This document shows, one piece after another, positions 8,191 through 17,243 of a DNA stretch of 64,000 bases; the stretch's first letter is position 1, and every line of letters starts with the position of its first letter. This stretch comes from Nanobdellota archaeon. GTDB taxonomy: Archaea; Nanobdellota; Nanobdellia; Woesearchaeales; JAGLXL01. The DNA lies in the NCBI GenBank assembly GCA_023132895.1, contig JAGLXL010000003.1:153158-217157 (forward strand), written 5' to 3'. The notes under the pieces are model-generated. The model did no database searches, was not told the origin of the DNA, and worked only from the letters and a program-made list of their open reading frames with translations. Both the position numbers and the translations under genes were made by a program.

Positions 8191-9074
8191 TTAAACCGAC
8201 TGCATATGTTGTAAGCGGACTGGGAATCGGTTGTCATGAAGAGGCAGCTCATGCTTATAGGTTGGGAGGTGCTCAGGCAGAGATAGTTCATATCAGGCAG
8301 TTACTGTCCGGCGATAAAAAACTATTTGACTCTCAGATTCTTAATCTTTCTGGCGGGTTTTGGCATGGAGATATGATGGGGGCAGGCATGTGTGCGGCCA
8401 ATGAAATAGACCACGCTGCTATTGGTTCTGAAAAATTTAAAGATATGCTATTGGGGTTTGTTGAAAAAGGTCGTATTGTGTACGGACAATGCAATGGTTA
8501 TCAGACCCTGGTTAAACTTGGATTGCTGCCAGGCATGAATGGTGACTATTCAAAACAAACTGTGACTTTGACGCATAATGAATGCGGTGAATATAGGGTG
8601 GCGCCTGTTTTGCATAAAGTTGTGGAGCATCAAGGGCAAAAACATTTTGCGTTTGAAGGTTTAAATGATTTTTATATCTGGTGCCGTCATGGTGAAGGTA
8701 AATTACAGTTTCATTCTGAGGACGGTTTAATTTCAAAAGCAAAAGGAGAAAAGAATAGAAAAATAGTCAATGTTAGACATGTCTTATTGAGTTATGCAGA
8801 TCCAACTCGTCTTTTTAATCCGGCAACAGAAGAATTTCCTCATAATCCCAATGGTTCGGTTGACGGAATTGCCGGTTTATTTGCTGAAGATGAAAATGTC
8901 TTTGGCCATATGGGCCATACTGAAGTCGGTGTTTATATTTCAAGAGATCCGAGATTCTTTAAGTGGAAAGATGAATGGAGAAGAAAAGGTATTGATATGG
9001 AAGACCTTTCTCCTGAGAAGCTTGAAGGTAAATGTTTGAAAGTGTTTAAGAATATTGTTGCAAGAATGGAATAA
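8187..9074 (+). CDS. purQ: PurQ-like glutaminase subunit of FGAM synthase
   Basis: 295 residues, a class I glutamine amidotransferase. The nucleophile elbow is GQCNGYQTLVKLGLLPG, with a catalytic Cys near residue 100. C-terminally, NPNGSVDGIAGLF precedes FGHMGHTEVG, where His-x-Glu takes the place of the usual HPE. It resembles the GATase domain of large PurL more than stand-alone PurQ. It should hydrolyse glutamine and pass ammonia to PurL. Its ATG overlaps the purL stop (ATGA), implying coupled, stoichiometric translation. Confidence 0.88.
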   Translation: MIKPTAYVVSGLGIGCHEEAAHAYRLGGAQAEIVHIRQLLSGDKKLFDSQILNLSGGFWHGDMMGAGMCAANEIDHAAIGSEKFKDMLLGFVEKGRIVYGQCNGYQTLVKLGLLPGMNGDYSKQTVTLTHNECGEYRVAPVLHKVVEHQGQKHFAFEGLNDFYIWCRHGEGKLQFHSEDGLISKAKGEKNRKIVNVRHVLLSYADPTRLFNPATEEFPHNPNGSVDGIAGLFAEDENVFGHMGHTEVGVYISRDPRFFKWKDEWRRKGIDMEDLSPEKLEGKCLKVFKNIVARME

Positions 9075-9092
9075 ATGTGGGGTGGGTTTAAA

Positions 9093-9257
9093 ATGGAAGA
9101 TTTAACTGTAATGGTTGTGGATGGAGGTGAGAATATCTTAGTAGCCAAACGATTAGCTTATGCAGCCATGGGGCATGTCTTTATTGACGGAAATAATCTG
9201 CGTTATCGAACAGATATTGGCTCAAGAGATGTTGGCAGGGCTTTAAGAGGGAAATAA
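9093..9257 (+). CDS. Small unknown protein in the purine operon
   Basis: 54 residues from ATG 9093, beginning MEDLTVMVVDGGENI. The start is supported by GGGGTGGG about 7 nt upstream; the frame is also open from ATG 9075. It includes LAYAAMGHVFIDGNNLRYRT. No family was recognised. Its tight position, 18 nt after purQ and 2 nt before the purN-like gene, implies a role or at least co-expression with purine synthesis. It could be a small accessory subunit; that is speculation. Confidence 0.6.
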   Translation: MEDLTVMVVDGGENILVAKRLAYAAMGHVFIDGNNLRYRTDIGSRDVGRALRGK

Positions 9258-9259
9258 AA

Positions 9260-10078
9260 ATGTCTAAAAGATGGTTAATGCCTTCTGAAGATCGTGAAAA
9301 AGTCAGGCCTTTTTTTAATGAAGACAGAGTTATGCGTGTGGCAGTTCTACTTTCTACTAATGGTTCAACTGCTGATTCCTTAGGTGCTTATGTTCAGGAA
9401 CAAACACCTGAGAAATGTGGTTCTGAAGTAGTTTTATATTTTGCCAATAAGAAAAAGGATTGCGGGGTTTTTAGAATTGGTGAAAAATATAAAACACCAG
9501 CTATAGCCATATCTACAAGTTTTTTAGGAGTTAAAGAACCTGAGAGAGAACTTAACAGCATCTTAGCAGACAGATTAACAGCCTATAATGTTGATGTTGT
9601 GGCCATGATGGGTGCTGGTTGGATTGTTGATGAACAGATTTATGATAGTTGGTTAACTATCAATAATCATCCTGCTGATTTAAGAGTTAAGGGCCCTGAT
9701 GGAAAAAAAGCCTACAAGGGCTGGCAGGAAGAACCAATTACAAAAGCCTTATTGGCTGGTGAGAGATACCTTCATGTGACTGTCAATGAAGCTGATGAAG
9801 AAGCAGACGAAGGTTTGCCGTGGATGATTTCTGATGGTGTAAAGGTAACTGAATCTCCTGAAGAAGTTCAGGAATTAGCCAAAGACGAAAAAAAACTCAT
9901 AGCCAGAGCAGGTGAATACCAAGACATGCTCAAAGAAGTCGGCGACAAAAAAATCATGGCCAGGACTTTGGAATTAATTGCCAAAAAAAGATTTGGTTTT
10001 GATGCTCATGGCGGGCTATGTTTTGATTGTCATGGACCACTTACTAAAGGAGTTGAATATAAAAATACTTTTAGATAA
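9260..10078 (+). CDS. PurN-like formyltransferase (GAR transformylase)
   Basis: 272 residues. The formyltransferase core is visible: VAVLLSTNGSTADSL near the N-terminus, then TINNHPADLR with the Asn-x-His pair, then AGERYLHVTVNEADEEADEG with the Asp of the Asn-His-Asp catalytic set. This matches PurN (NIHPSLLP ... HFVTEELDAGP). It should formylate glycinamide ribonucleotide using 10-formyl-THF. It is about 60 residues longer than bacterial PurN, with a C-terminal tail containing LCFDCHGPLTKG. It sits between the small ORF and guaB in the operon. Another formyltransferase activity is possible. Confidence 0.72.
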   Translation: MSKRWLMPSEDREKVRPFFNEDRVMRVAVLLSTNGSTADSLGAYVQEQTPEKCGSEVVLYFANKKKDCGVFRIGEKYKTPAIAISTSFLGVKEPERELNSILADRLTAYNVDVVAMMGAGWIVDEQIYDSWLTINNHPADLRVKGPDGKKAYKGWQEEPITKALLAGERYLHVTVNEADEEADEGLPWMISDGVKVTESPEEVQELAKDEKKLIARAGEYQDMLKEVGDKKIMARTLELIAKKRFGFDAHGGLCFDCHGPLTKGVEYKNTFR

Positions 10079-10080
10079 AA

Positions 10081-11622
10081 ATGTCTGAACAAAAAGAAAT
10101 TATTGAAGGGCTTTCAGCTAAGGAACTCTTCCTGCCAGGCAAGGGTGTAACTTATGATGGTTTTATCATTAACCCGGGCATTGCTGATTTTGCTTTTTCT
10201 AAAATAAATCTAAAAACCCAACTCACTAGAAATATTGCCATCCAACATGGCTTGGTTGGCGCACCCATGGACACTGTTGCTGAGGACAGGGCAGCTATTG
10301 CTTTTGATTTGGAAGGCTGTTTTGCTATTAAACATTATAATAACACTATTGATGAACAAGCAAGAATGGTTGGTAATGTCAAGGCTGCTAATCCAGATTT
10401 TATCAATGAGCCCAAAGTTCTTCCCCAAAACGCCACTGTTGCTGATTTAAAACAAATCAAAAAAGATTATGGTTTCTCAAGTGTTCCTGTTACTGTTGAT
10501 GGAACTTTGGATTCAAAAGTGATTGGTTTGCTGACTAGCCGCCATGCCAGAAACAATGATGATGTTCCTGTTGAAGCAGTTATGCACCCGGCCGGCGACA
10601 GGTTGGAAAACCTTACCACTGCTCCTGAAGGTACAGATTCAGACCGAGCACAAGAACTTATGATTCAAAAAAACAGGAAGAGATTGCTTATTGTTGATGA
10701 TTTAGGCCGCCTTAAGGGCTTGGTTACTGCTAAAGACCTTGACAGAAGAAAAAGCCATCCCCACGCCACTGTCGATAGCAATGGCAGATTGCTGGCAGGC
10801 GCTGCTGTTTCCAGTTATAAAGAAGACAAGGACAGGATTGACGCTCTTGTTGATGCTGGTGTTGATGTTCTCTGTCTTGATACTGCCCAGGCAGCCAAAA
10901 AAAGGATTGTTAATCAAGCTAAATACATTAAAGACAAATATTCTCATATCGAATTGATTGTCGGCAACATTGCTACTATTAGGCAAGCCAAATGGCTTTA
11001 TAATCAATTAGGAAATAGAATTGATGCCTGGAAAGTTGGCATGGGTGTGGGTTCAATCTGCACCACCCCAGATGTTGCTGGTGCTGGTGCTGCTCAGGCT
11101 GCTGCTGTCTATCGTGTTTCCCTCTGGAATTATTTGAACAGTCTGGATATCCCTGTTATGGCTGACGGTGGTATTCGCGGTTCTGGTGATGTTGTCAAGG
11201 CCCTTGCTTGTGGAGCTAAAACCATTGTAGCCGGTTCCTTGTTTGCCGGCACAGCAGAAGCTCCTGGTGAATATGTTTATGAAGAGGGTGTTCGACTCAA
11301 AAAATACCGCGGTATGGGTTCTATTGAAGCCCAAAGAGAAGGCGGAGAAAAAAGATACCGGGATGCTAAAGAACAGATTTTGGTTAGCCAAGGTGTACCT
11401 GGTTTTGTTCAGGATAAAGGTAGTTTGCATCACTTTTTGCCCCATATCATCAAAGCCATCAAACTTGGTTTTGAAGATATTGGATATAAAAACATCAATG
11501 ATTTGCGTCAAGCTGTTTATAATGGAGCAAGAATTTTTGAAGAAAGGACTGCTGCCAGTCTCGCAGAAAGCAAACCCCACAATTTAGTCAAATACAGGGA
11601 AGAACCTATCGGTGGAAAATGA
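10081..11622 (+). CDS. guaB: Inosine-5'-monophosphate dehydrogenase
   Basis: 513 residues, normal length. The TIM barrel carries the catalytic loop [13 protein letters not shown], with the nucleophile Cys in GSICTT; the usual Arg after CTT is Pro. The IMP/phosphate site is [20 protein letters not shown] and the flap begins [12 protein letters not shown]. Two CBS domains are inserted (about residues 120-245), including [19 protein letters not shown] and [20 protein letters not shown]. It oxidises IMP to XMP with NAD+, the first step to GMP. It sits 2 nt after purN-like and overlaps purA by ATGA. Confidence 0.95.
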   Translation: MSEQKEIIEGLSAKELFLPGKGVTYDGFIINPGIADFAFSKINLKTQLTRNIAIQHGLVGAPMDTVAEDRAAIAFDLEGCFAIKHYNNTIDEQARMVGNVKAANPDFINEPKVLPQNATVADLKQIKKDYGFSSVPVTVDGTLDSKVIGLLTSRHARNNDDVPVEAVMHPAGDRLENLTTAPEGTDSDRAQELMIQKNRKRLLIVDDLGRLKGLVTAKDLDRRKSHPHATVDSNGRLLAGAAVSSYKEDKDRIDALVDAGVDVLCLDTAQAAKKRIVNQAKYIKDKYSHIELIVGNIATIRQAKWLYNQLGNRIDAWKVGMGVGSICTTPDVAGAGAAQAAAVYRVSLWNYLNSLDIPVMADGGIRGSGDVVKALACGAKTIVAGSLFAGTAEAPGEYVYEEGVRLKKYRGMGSIEAQREGGEKRYRDAKEQILVSQGVPGFVQDKGSLHHFLPHIIKAIKLGFEDIGYKNINDLRQAVYNGARIFEERTAASLAESKPHNLVKYREEPIGGK

Positions 11623-13376
11623 TCAGTCAACTAGAAACAAAAATATTTGAAGGTTTGAAGAATCTTCCTAGAATTCCTGAACTAGATTTTGAACCAACTG
11701 TAAGGTTTATTGTTGGTACTGAAAAAGAAATTCTTTATCCTCTGATCGAAGAAAACGATGCTATTGGTGTTGGTGGTGCTGTTTTTGGTGATGAAGGCAA
11801 GGGCAAGACAGTTGATGCTATTGCCTATCATCCAAAAATTAAGGCAGTCATGAGAGATAATTCAGGTGAAAATGCCGGCCATACTGTTTTTAAGATTGAA
11901 AAATATATTTTCCATTTAATGCCTTCTGGAATTTTAATTCCTGGTAAAGTTAATCTTATTGGACCTGAATGTGTGATGGACCCAGTCAGTTTTATGGAAA
12001 AAGAAGTTGGGCAGTTAGTTAAGAATGGGATTTCTTATGATAATCTTTATGTTGGCAATGTCCATATTGTTACACCTTACCACAAACTAATGGATTTATT
12101 GGGCAAGCCGCCTAACAGTTCTACATTAAAAGGCATGTCTGATGTGCATGCCTCTAAAGTTATGAAACGAGGTTTAAGATTAGATGATTTGTTTGGCTCT
12201 ATGGATAGGCAAGTTAAATTGATTAGAAAGGATATGGAAACTTATTTGGCTTTTTTGAAATTTCAATATTTTCGTACTAGTGATGTTATGGAAAGATGTG
12301 AAAAAGAGAATGAAGACGGCAATAAAAGAATTCCTGACCACGTGATTGAATTTGTTGAGGCTGATGATAAAGTGGAATATTTGCTTGATTTGTATGAGCG
12401 TTATGTTTCTAAAAATGAAAATTTTCCTAAACGAGCTGATACCCGGCGAATGTTAAGAGAAGTATTGAAGTCAGGGGGCAAAGTTCTGCTTGAAGGTTCG
12501 CAATCAAATCCTTTGTCAAATGCTTCTGAAATACATTTTCGTTCATCAACTTCTGCTGATACCAGTGCTGACGGTGTGATTGCTTCTGCCCGGTATAATC
12601 CCAGGAAATATAATACAGTAGTCATTAATATTCATAAGCTGCCGCCTTCCCGGGTTGGCCGCGGAGCCAATCCTATGGGTTTTGTTAGTCAAACTTATTT
12701 TTCAGACCAAGGAATTGATTCTCTTGAAAAACTGGCTGGAAGATGCGAAGATGTTGTTGATATTGAAAAATTATATTTTAATTCAGTTAAGGAAAACGGT
12801 GTTTTAGAACCAAGAGTTTATCACGATTTTGGTGGTAAACAATACTTGGTTGGCCAGGCCTTGGCCATTGCCTGGTCTAAGAAATTTAAGGAATGCGGTG
12901 CGACAACTAAAAAACCAAGAGTTTTAGGTCTTTTTGATTGTGTTTTGCAAAATCTTGTTAATGAAGAGCAGGGACCTTATCTTTCTATCTCGGCTGTTGA
13001 TCGCTTTGATGAATGTAAGAAAGTTGGAGTGGTTATAGCTTATGTTTATCATCATCCTGAAGGGGAGGAAATAGATTCTAAGGGAACTGTGTATAAAAAT
13101 GGTGATATTATCAAACCAGGCAGCGAAATACCTAATGAAGATGTTTTGTATCATTGCCATCCTATTGTCAAGGTCATGGACGGCTGGAAGGGTTCGCCTA
13201 TTGCCGCAGATAAAAGAAAAGCTGATGACCCCTTGCCAGAGAATTTACAGAAAATGCTTGGTGTGATTGAACATTTCACTGAAAGTGAAATAATTTCAAT
13301 TGGCAATGGTGAAAAAGGTAAAGATTTAATCTATCTCAAAAGAGATTTAGATGGAGGGAATAAAAAATGTCAATAA
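11619..13376 (+). CDS. purA: Adenylosuccinate synthetase, extended form
   Basis: 585 residues, against about 430 for typical PurA. GTP-binding and catalytic signatures are present: AVFGDEGKGKTVDAIAY (the GDEGKGK loop) and MRDNSGENAGHTVFKIE (the NAGHT site), then LEGSQSNPLSN and DTSADGVIASAR, matching the substrate loop. It joins aspartate to IMP using GTP to form adenylosuccinate. The extra length lies mainly in the middle (about 190-290) and at the C-terminus. It shares a few nucleotides with guaB and with the following purH part, so translation is coupled along the operon. Confidence 0.9.
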   Translation: MISQLETKIFEGLKNLPRIPELDFEPTVRFIVGTEKEILYPLIEENDAIGVGGAVFGDEGKGKTVDAIAYHPKIKAVMRDNSGENAGHTVFKIEKYIFHLMPSGILIPGKVNLIGPECVMDPVSFMEKEVGQLVKNGISYDNLYVGNVHIVTPYHKLMDLLGKPPNSSTLKGMSDVHASKVMKRGLRLDDLFGSMDRQVKLIRKDMETYLAFLKFQYFRTSDVMERCEKENEDGNKRIPDHVIEFVEADDKVEYLLDLYERYVSKNENFPKRADTRRMLREVLKSGGKVLLEGSQSNPLSNASEIHFRSSTSADTSADGVIASARYNPRKYNTVVINIHKLPPSRVGRGANPMGFVSQTYFSDQGIDSLEKLAGRCEDVVDIEKLYFNSVKENGVLEPRVYHDFGGKQYLVGQALAIAWSKKFKECGATTKKPRVLGLFDCVLQNLVNEEQGPYLSISAVDRFDECKKVGVVIAYVYHHPEGEEIDSKGTVYKNGDIIKPGSEIPNEDVLYHCHPIVKVMDGWKGSPIAADKRKADDPLPENLQKMLGVIEHFTESEIISIGNGEKGKDLIYLKRDLDGGNKKCQ

Positions 13377-14155
13377 GAGATGCAACTGTGGAAATGCCGG
13401 ATATATTGCCGGTTCGTAATGTTTTGGTGAGTGTTTATGAAAAAGAAGGATTAGGAGATTTAGTTCCTGGGCTATTAGATGCTAATCCAAAAGTTATGTT
13501 TTATTCAACTGGTGGAACATACAGAATAATTAGTGGAATATTAGATGATAAAGCTAGTGACCATCTATTAACTGTTGAAGATTACACTGGTGTGCCTGAG
13601 ATGGAAGGCGGCTTGGTCAAGACTTTAGTCCCTCACGTCCATGCTGGTTTATTGGGAGAAAACAACAATCCAAAACATCAGGATTATATGAAAACTTTAT
13701 CATTAAGATTTGTTCATGCTGAAACAGGCGAGCCGATTGATATTTCTAAGGTAGGAGAAGGAGATTACATACCAGTCAAAGCTGTCATGGCAAAACATCC
13801 TGTTGTATCAATGGATTTGGTAGTTGTCAATCTTTATGACTTTGAGACAGCTATTTCTAAACCCGATACAACTCCTGAAAAAGCACGAGGACATATTGAC
13901 ATTGGCGGTCCGACTATGGTCAGAGCTGCTGCCAAGAATTTTATGAATACAACAGTTGTTATTGATCCTAATGATTATGAGAGACTCCTGGATGAAATCA
14001 AGGAAGTGGGAGGAATTACTTTTGAAACACGGTTTGATCTGGCAAAAAAAGTGTTTGCGACAACTGCTGGCTATGATGCAGCAATTTCTAAGCATTTGGA
14101 AACATTAACTGCAGGTGACTTTAGGAAAATGTATAAATTTGAGGGAGGGAGATAA
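13367..14155 (+). CDS. purH: IMP cyclohydrolase (PurH N-terminal, MGS-like domain) as a separate protein
   Basis: 262 residues. It matches the N-terminal half of bifunctional PurH: NVLVSVYEKEGLGDLV, VMFYSTGGTYRIIS, VEDYTGVPEMEGGLVKTLVP, HVHAGLLG, and DLVVVNLYDFE. It closes FAICAR to IMP. In bacteria this is fused to AICAR transformylase; here the second half is the next gene, 1 nt downstream after a GGAGGGA site. The sequence between the genes shows a genuine TAA, a ribosome binding site and an ATG, so the split looks natural rather than a frameshift. It overlaps the purA end. Confidence 0.9.
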   Translation: MSIRDATVEMPDILPVRNVLVSVYEKEGLGDLVPGLLDANPKVMFYSTGGTYRIISGILDDKASDHLLTVEDYTGVPEMEGGLVKTLVPHVHAGLLGENNNPKHQDYMKTLSLRFVHAETGEPIDISKVGEGDYIPVKAVMAKHPVVSMDLVVVNLYDFETAISKPDTTPEKARGHIDIGGPTMVRAAAKNFMNTTVVIDPNDYERLLDEIKEVGGITFETRFDLAKKVFATTAGYDAAISKHLETLTAGDFRKMYKFEGGR

Positions 14156-14156
14156 A

Positions 14157-15458
14157 ATGGGAGAACTACAAAAAGCATACAAAACAGTAATGGATGATCA
14201 TTTTGCTCCGATGATGGAGATTAGTTTTGTTGGGGAGGATGGAAAAAGGCAGACCCTGTTTTATGAAAAAAAGACATGGGTTATTGACGGTGTTAAAAAA
14301 GGTCTTCGTTATGGTGAAAATCCTGGACAGGAAGCTGCTTTGTACAAGTTAGTTAATGGAAATTTAGCTCTTGGCGATGTTCAAACAATTCAACCTGGTA
14401 GGCATCTGGCATCTGATGTTGAATTGCTGCAGTCTGGAAAGCATCCTGGAAAGACAAACATCACTGATACTGATAATGCTTTGAATATCATCAGGTATTT
14501 TGGATCTGATGAGCCAGTGGTGGCTATTCTAAAACACAATAATCCTTGTGGTATAGCTCTTGGCTCTGATTTGCTTGAAAGTTATCTGAGAGCTTACCGG
14601 GCTGACCAAGTAGCTGCTTTTGGCGGAGCAATTGCTTTAAACGGAGCTCTTGACAGAGAAACTGCAGAAGCAATTGTTGACCAGTATTGTGAAGTTGTGG
14701 CTGCGCCTGAATTTGAAGAGGGTGTTATGGAGATTTTGAAAAGGAGAAAAAATCTTCGAGTCATGAAAATCAGCAATATGGATAAATTACAGCAATGGTC
14801 AGGAGAAAGAGTGGTTGACTTCAAAAGTTTGATGGATGGCGGAATAATTACTCAAACTTCTTTTGTTCCTCAGGCAAGAAGTCTAGAGGATTTCAAGGCG
14901 TTGAAGTTAGGATATGGCAGATATAAAGGAATAGATTACCAAGTAGAAAAAGCACCAACTGAAGAGCAATGGAAAGATTTGCGTTTTGGCTGGTTGGTTG
15001 AATCAGGCATTACCTCTAATTCTGTGATTTATGTCAAAGATTTAGTAACAGTTGGTATTGGAACTGGCGAGCAGGACAGAGTTGGAGTGGCTAAAATTGC
15101 CAAGGACAAGGCTTACATCAAAGCCAAAGACAGAATCTGCTGGGACATGTTTAATATGCCCCATAATGACTTGTTTTTAGAATTTGAAAAAGCTGAAGGG
15201 AGTGAGAAAACTGAGTTAGCTGACAAATTAGGGGAGATTGAAGAAGCGGCTCTGATAACAAATGCTAGATTACAAGGAGCAAGAATGGTTTCAGATGCGT
15301 TTTTTCCAAACAGAGACGGTGCAGATGTGGGCTTGAGAGAAGGTATTGATGCAATTATCCAGCCTGGCGGCAGTGAGAGAGACTTTGAAACTATTGAAGC
15401 AGTAAATGAAGTTGGCGCAACAATGGTCTATACTGGACAGAGAAGTTTCAAACATTAA
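14157..15458 (+). CDS. purH: AICAR transformylase (PurH C-terminal domain) as a separate protein
   Basis: 433 residues from ATG 14157, preferred over ATG 14115 because GGAGGGAG lies 6 nt upstream and the earlier start would overlap the preceding gene. Motifs: LRYGENPGQEAALYKL, the KHNNPCG loop in VAILKHNNPCGIALG, QVAAFGGAIALNG, and ARMVSDAFFPNRDG near the end with DAIIQPGGSERD. It transfers a formyl group to AICAR, giving FAICAR for the neighbouring cyclohydrolase. It is the last gene of the purine operon. Its 3' end overlaps the convergent TIM-barrel gene by 11 nt. Confidence 0.92.
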   Translation: MGELQKAYKTVMDDHFAPMMEISFVGEDGKRQTLFYEKKTWVIDGVKKGLRYGENPGQEAALYKLVNGNLALGDVQTIQPGRHLASDVELLQSGKHPGKTNITDTDNALNIIRYFGSDEPVVAILKHNNPCGIALGSDLLESYLRAYRADQVAAFGGAIALNGALDRETAEAIVDQYCEVVAAPEFEEGVMEILKRRKNLRVMKISNMDKLQQWSGERVVDFKSLMDGGIITQTSFVPQARSLEDFKALKLGYGRYKGIDYQVEKAPTEEQWKDLRFGWLVESGITSNSVIYVKDLVTVGIGTGEQDRVGVAKIAKDKAYIKAKDRICWDMFNMPHNDLFLEFEKAEGSEKTELADKLGEIEEAALITNARLQGARMVSDAFFPNRDGADVGLREGIDAIIQPGGSERDFETIEAVNEVGATMVYTGQRSFKH

Positions 15459-16152
15459 ACCATTCTTTTACTTTTTTTATTTCTTTTTTTAATTCTCTAA
15501 CACCAATTTTATTGTCTTCGATAATAATGGGAATATTTAACTTTTTAATTGATTCAATGCTTTTGAGGAATTTTTTGGTTGCTTTGGAGAATGATTTGTG
15601 CCAAATTGATTTTCTTTTATGCCCGCCGGCTAGATGGACAACCTTGATTTTGTTTTTGAAGTTTTTGATGTAGTTATTAACTTCTTTTAAACCATAATCA
15701 GAAGCATGGTTGACGTCTAAAAGCACGTTGAATTTGTGTTTTTTTATGAAATTACCAAATTTTTTATAACCTGTCTTATAACTACCAGTGTCATTTTCAA
15801 TCAAAACCTTCCATTTCTTGTTTTTTAAATAATGAGGGTTTTTGACCCAACCAGAATGAGTGACGACATAATCGGCTTTGAGTTTTTTGTAAAGAAGGAA
15901 CATAACCTTGGTGACAAATTCAGTTTCCTTATTTTTTTTGTAATGAATGGCTGGTAAATGAATACCAATTGTTTTGAAACCTTTCAGATCTTTTTTTGCT
16001 TGTTTTAAATCAAACTTGAAAACCCTTTCAAAATCAATAAAACCAAGTTCGATATTTTTGATGTCTAGCTTAGAAATCTCTTTAATGGCTTTTTGCGTGC
16101 CAATCCATTTGCCTGGTTTGTAAAAACTGCCAGTTGATACTCCTAATTTCAT
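15448..16152 (-). CDS. Xylose-isomerase-like TIM barrel protein (sugar phosphate isomerase/epimerase or endonuclease IV fold)
   Basis: 234 residues from ATG 16152. Features of the AP-endonuclease-2-like TIM barrel: LGVSTGSFYK at strand 1, IKNIELGFID (Glu metal ligand), KTIGIHLPAIHYK, ADYVVTHSGW, KVLIENDTGS, FNVLLDVNHASDYG (Asp/His ligands), KVVHLAGGHKRK and IPIIIEDN. These fit a divalent-metal isomerase/epimerase or endonuclease IV relative. It is shorter than Nfo (about 280) and very Lys-rich. The substrate is unknown. It is convergent with the purine operon. Confidence 0.75.
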   Translation of the reverse strand: MKLGVSTGSFYKPGKWIGTQKAIKEISKLDIKNIELGFIDFERVFKFDLKQAKKDLKGFKTIGIHLPAIHYKKNKETEFVTKVMFLLYKKLKADYVVTHSGWVKNPHYLKNKKWKVLIENDTGSYKTGYKKFGNFIKKHKFNVLLDVNHASDYGLKEVNNYIKNFKNKIKVVHLAGGHKRKSIWHKSFSKATKKFLKSIESIKKLNIPIIIEDNKIGVRELKKEIKKVKEWFNV

Positions 16153-16218
16153 CAACTAATGTATTTCTTTTTTGTTTTTAAAGTTATTGGCTGGGGGATG
16201 AGAATTGTTTAGAAATGG

Positions 16219-16282
16219 GGTGACTACAAAATAAGCAAATTGTAGTCACCTAGGATAGAAACATTTAAATATGTAGTCACCC
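16219..16282. promoter_or_regulatory. Operator: 11-bp inverted repeat plus third half-site at the fic promoter
   Basis: GGTGACTACAA (16219-16229) and TTGTAGTCACC (16240-16250) form a perfect inverted repeat with a 10-nt spacer. A third half-site, TGTAGTCACC (16272-16281), lies between the TATA box and the start codon, 32 bp (about three helical turns) from the second arm. A dimeric repressor is the natural reading. Confidence 0.75.
16264..16271 (+). promoter_or_regulatory. TATA box of the fic gene
   Basis: TTTAAATA is centred 26 nt before ATG 16294, predicting a leaderless mRNA. The third operator half-site begins 1 nt downstream of the box. Confidence 0.65.
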
Positions 16283-16293
16283 ATTATAAGGTT

Positions 16294-17232
16294 ATGTATA
16301 TAGAAAGGAGGAAAATAAAAGGAAAGGTCAAATATTACCTTGCTTATTCTTATAGGGAAGGCTCTAAAGTGCATAAATTCAGGAAATACTTGGGCCAAGA
16401 CTTAATCAAGGAAAAACTAAAAGAAAGAAAACAGATTGCAGAAAAGCTCATTCTGGAAGAGATACACAAATATAACATTATCAAAGATCCTCTCAAATTT
16501 GAGCTTTCAAAAGATGAAATAAAATCAGTAAAAAAATTAGAATCTGAAATACCTATGAAAATAAGCCATTTATCAGAGAAAGACTGGAAAGTCTTCTCAG
16601 AAATTTTCACTTACAATACCAATGCGATTGAAGGGAGCCAATTAAACCAAAAAGAAGTAAATGACCTTTTGGAAAAAGATGAATGGCCGAATAAATCAAA
16701 AGAAGATATTGCAGAGGCTTACGGCGTAAATGAGGCTATCATGTTTATTAGAGGAACAAAAGAGCATATCTCAATTAATCTGATTAAAAAGCTGCATAAA
16801 ATTATTTTTAAAAACTCAAAACCGTTTGCAGGCAAATTAAGAAAGAAGAGAGAAGAAGTTGTTGTCATGGACAGCAGAGGAAATGTAGTGCATGAAGGGG
16901 CGCCACAATCAAGGATGAATCACTTATTAAGAGAATTGATTAATTGGTACGAGTTGAATAAGAAAAAATACCCTGGGTTAATTCTCGGAGCAGTTGTCCA
17001 TAATCAATTTGAGAACATCCATCCTTTCAGAGACGGAAATGGAAGAGTCGGAAGAGTATTATTAAACAATATTTTATTGAAACATGGCTTGCCGCCAATT
17101 AATATTGATTTAAAAAAAAGCGCGGAATATTATGCCACACTAAGATCTTATGAACTGGACAAAGATCTAAAGCCGACCATAAACTTGTATATGAAAGAGT
17201 ATTTAAATCTAAAAAAAAAGTTAAGTAAATAG
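16294..17232 (+). CDS. Fic-domain protein with N-terminal inhibitory motif
   Basis: 312 residues. The Fic motif is HPFRDGNGRVGR (243-254), complete with the catalytic His and the phosphate-binding GNGR. Upstream, TNAIEGS (109-115) matches the (S/T)xxxE(G/N) inhibitory helix, placing it with class II Fic proteins that carry their own brake. It is predicted to transfer AMP from ATP to a target protein, or to reverse this. The N-terminal 60 residues (IKGKVKYYLAYSYREGSKVH) form a small extra domain of the kind seen in archaeal Fic proteins. It is a single leaderless gene under a palindromic operator. The target is unknown. Confidence 0.9.
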   Translation: MYIERRKIKGKVKYYLAYSYREGSKVHKFRKYLGQDLIKEKLKERKQIAEKLILEEIHKYNIIKDPLKFELSKDEIKSVKKLESEIPMKISHLSEKDWKVFSEIFTYNTNAIEGSQLNQKEVNDLLEKDEWPNKSKEDIAEAYGVNEAIMFIRGTKEHISINLIKKLHKIIFKNSKPFAGKLRKKREEVVVMDSRGNVVHEGAPQSRMNHLLRELINWYELNKKKYPGLILGAVVHNQFENIHPFRDGNGRVGRVLLNNILLKHGLPPINIDLKKSAEYYATLRSYELDKDLKPTINLYMKEYLNLKKKLSK

Positions 17233-17243
17233 AAAGAATAAAA

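Noticed and set aside
8933..9148. Antisense ORF across the purQ end and small ORF
   Set aside because: It is opposite well-supported genes, with no promoter or ribosome site; shadow frame.
11053..11580. Long antisense ORF (175 codons) inside guaB
   Set aside because: It lies wholly opposite a clear IMP dehydrogenase gene and shows no protein-like motif; it is a shadow frame.
13367..15458. Frameshifted purH pseudogene
   Set aside because: The two halves are separated by a proper stop, a GGAGGGA ribosome site and an ATG at the known domain border, so a natural split is more likely.
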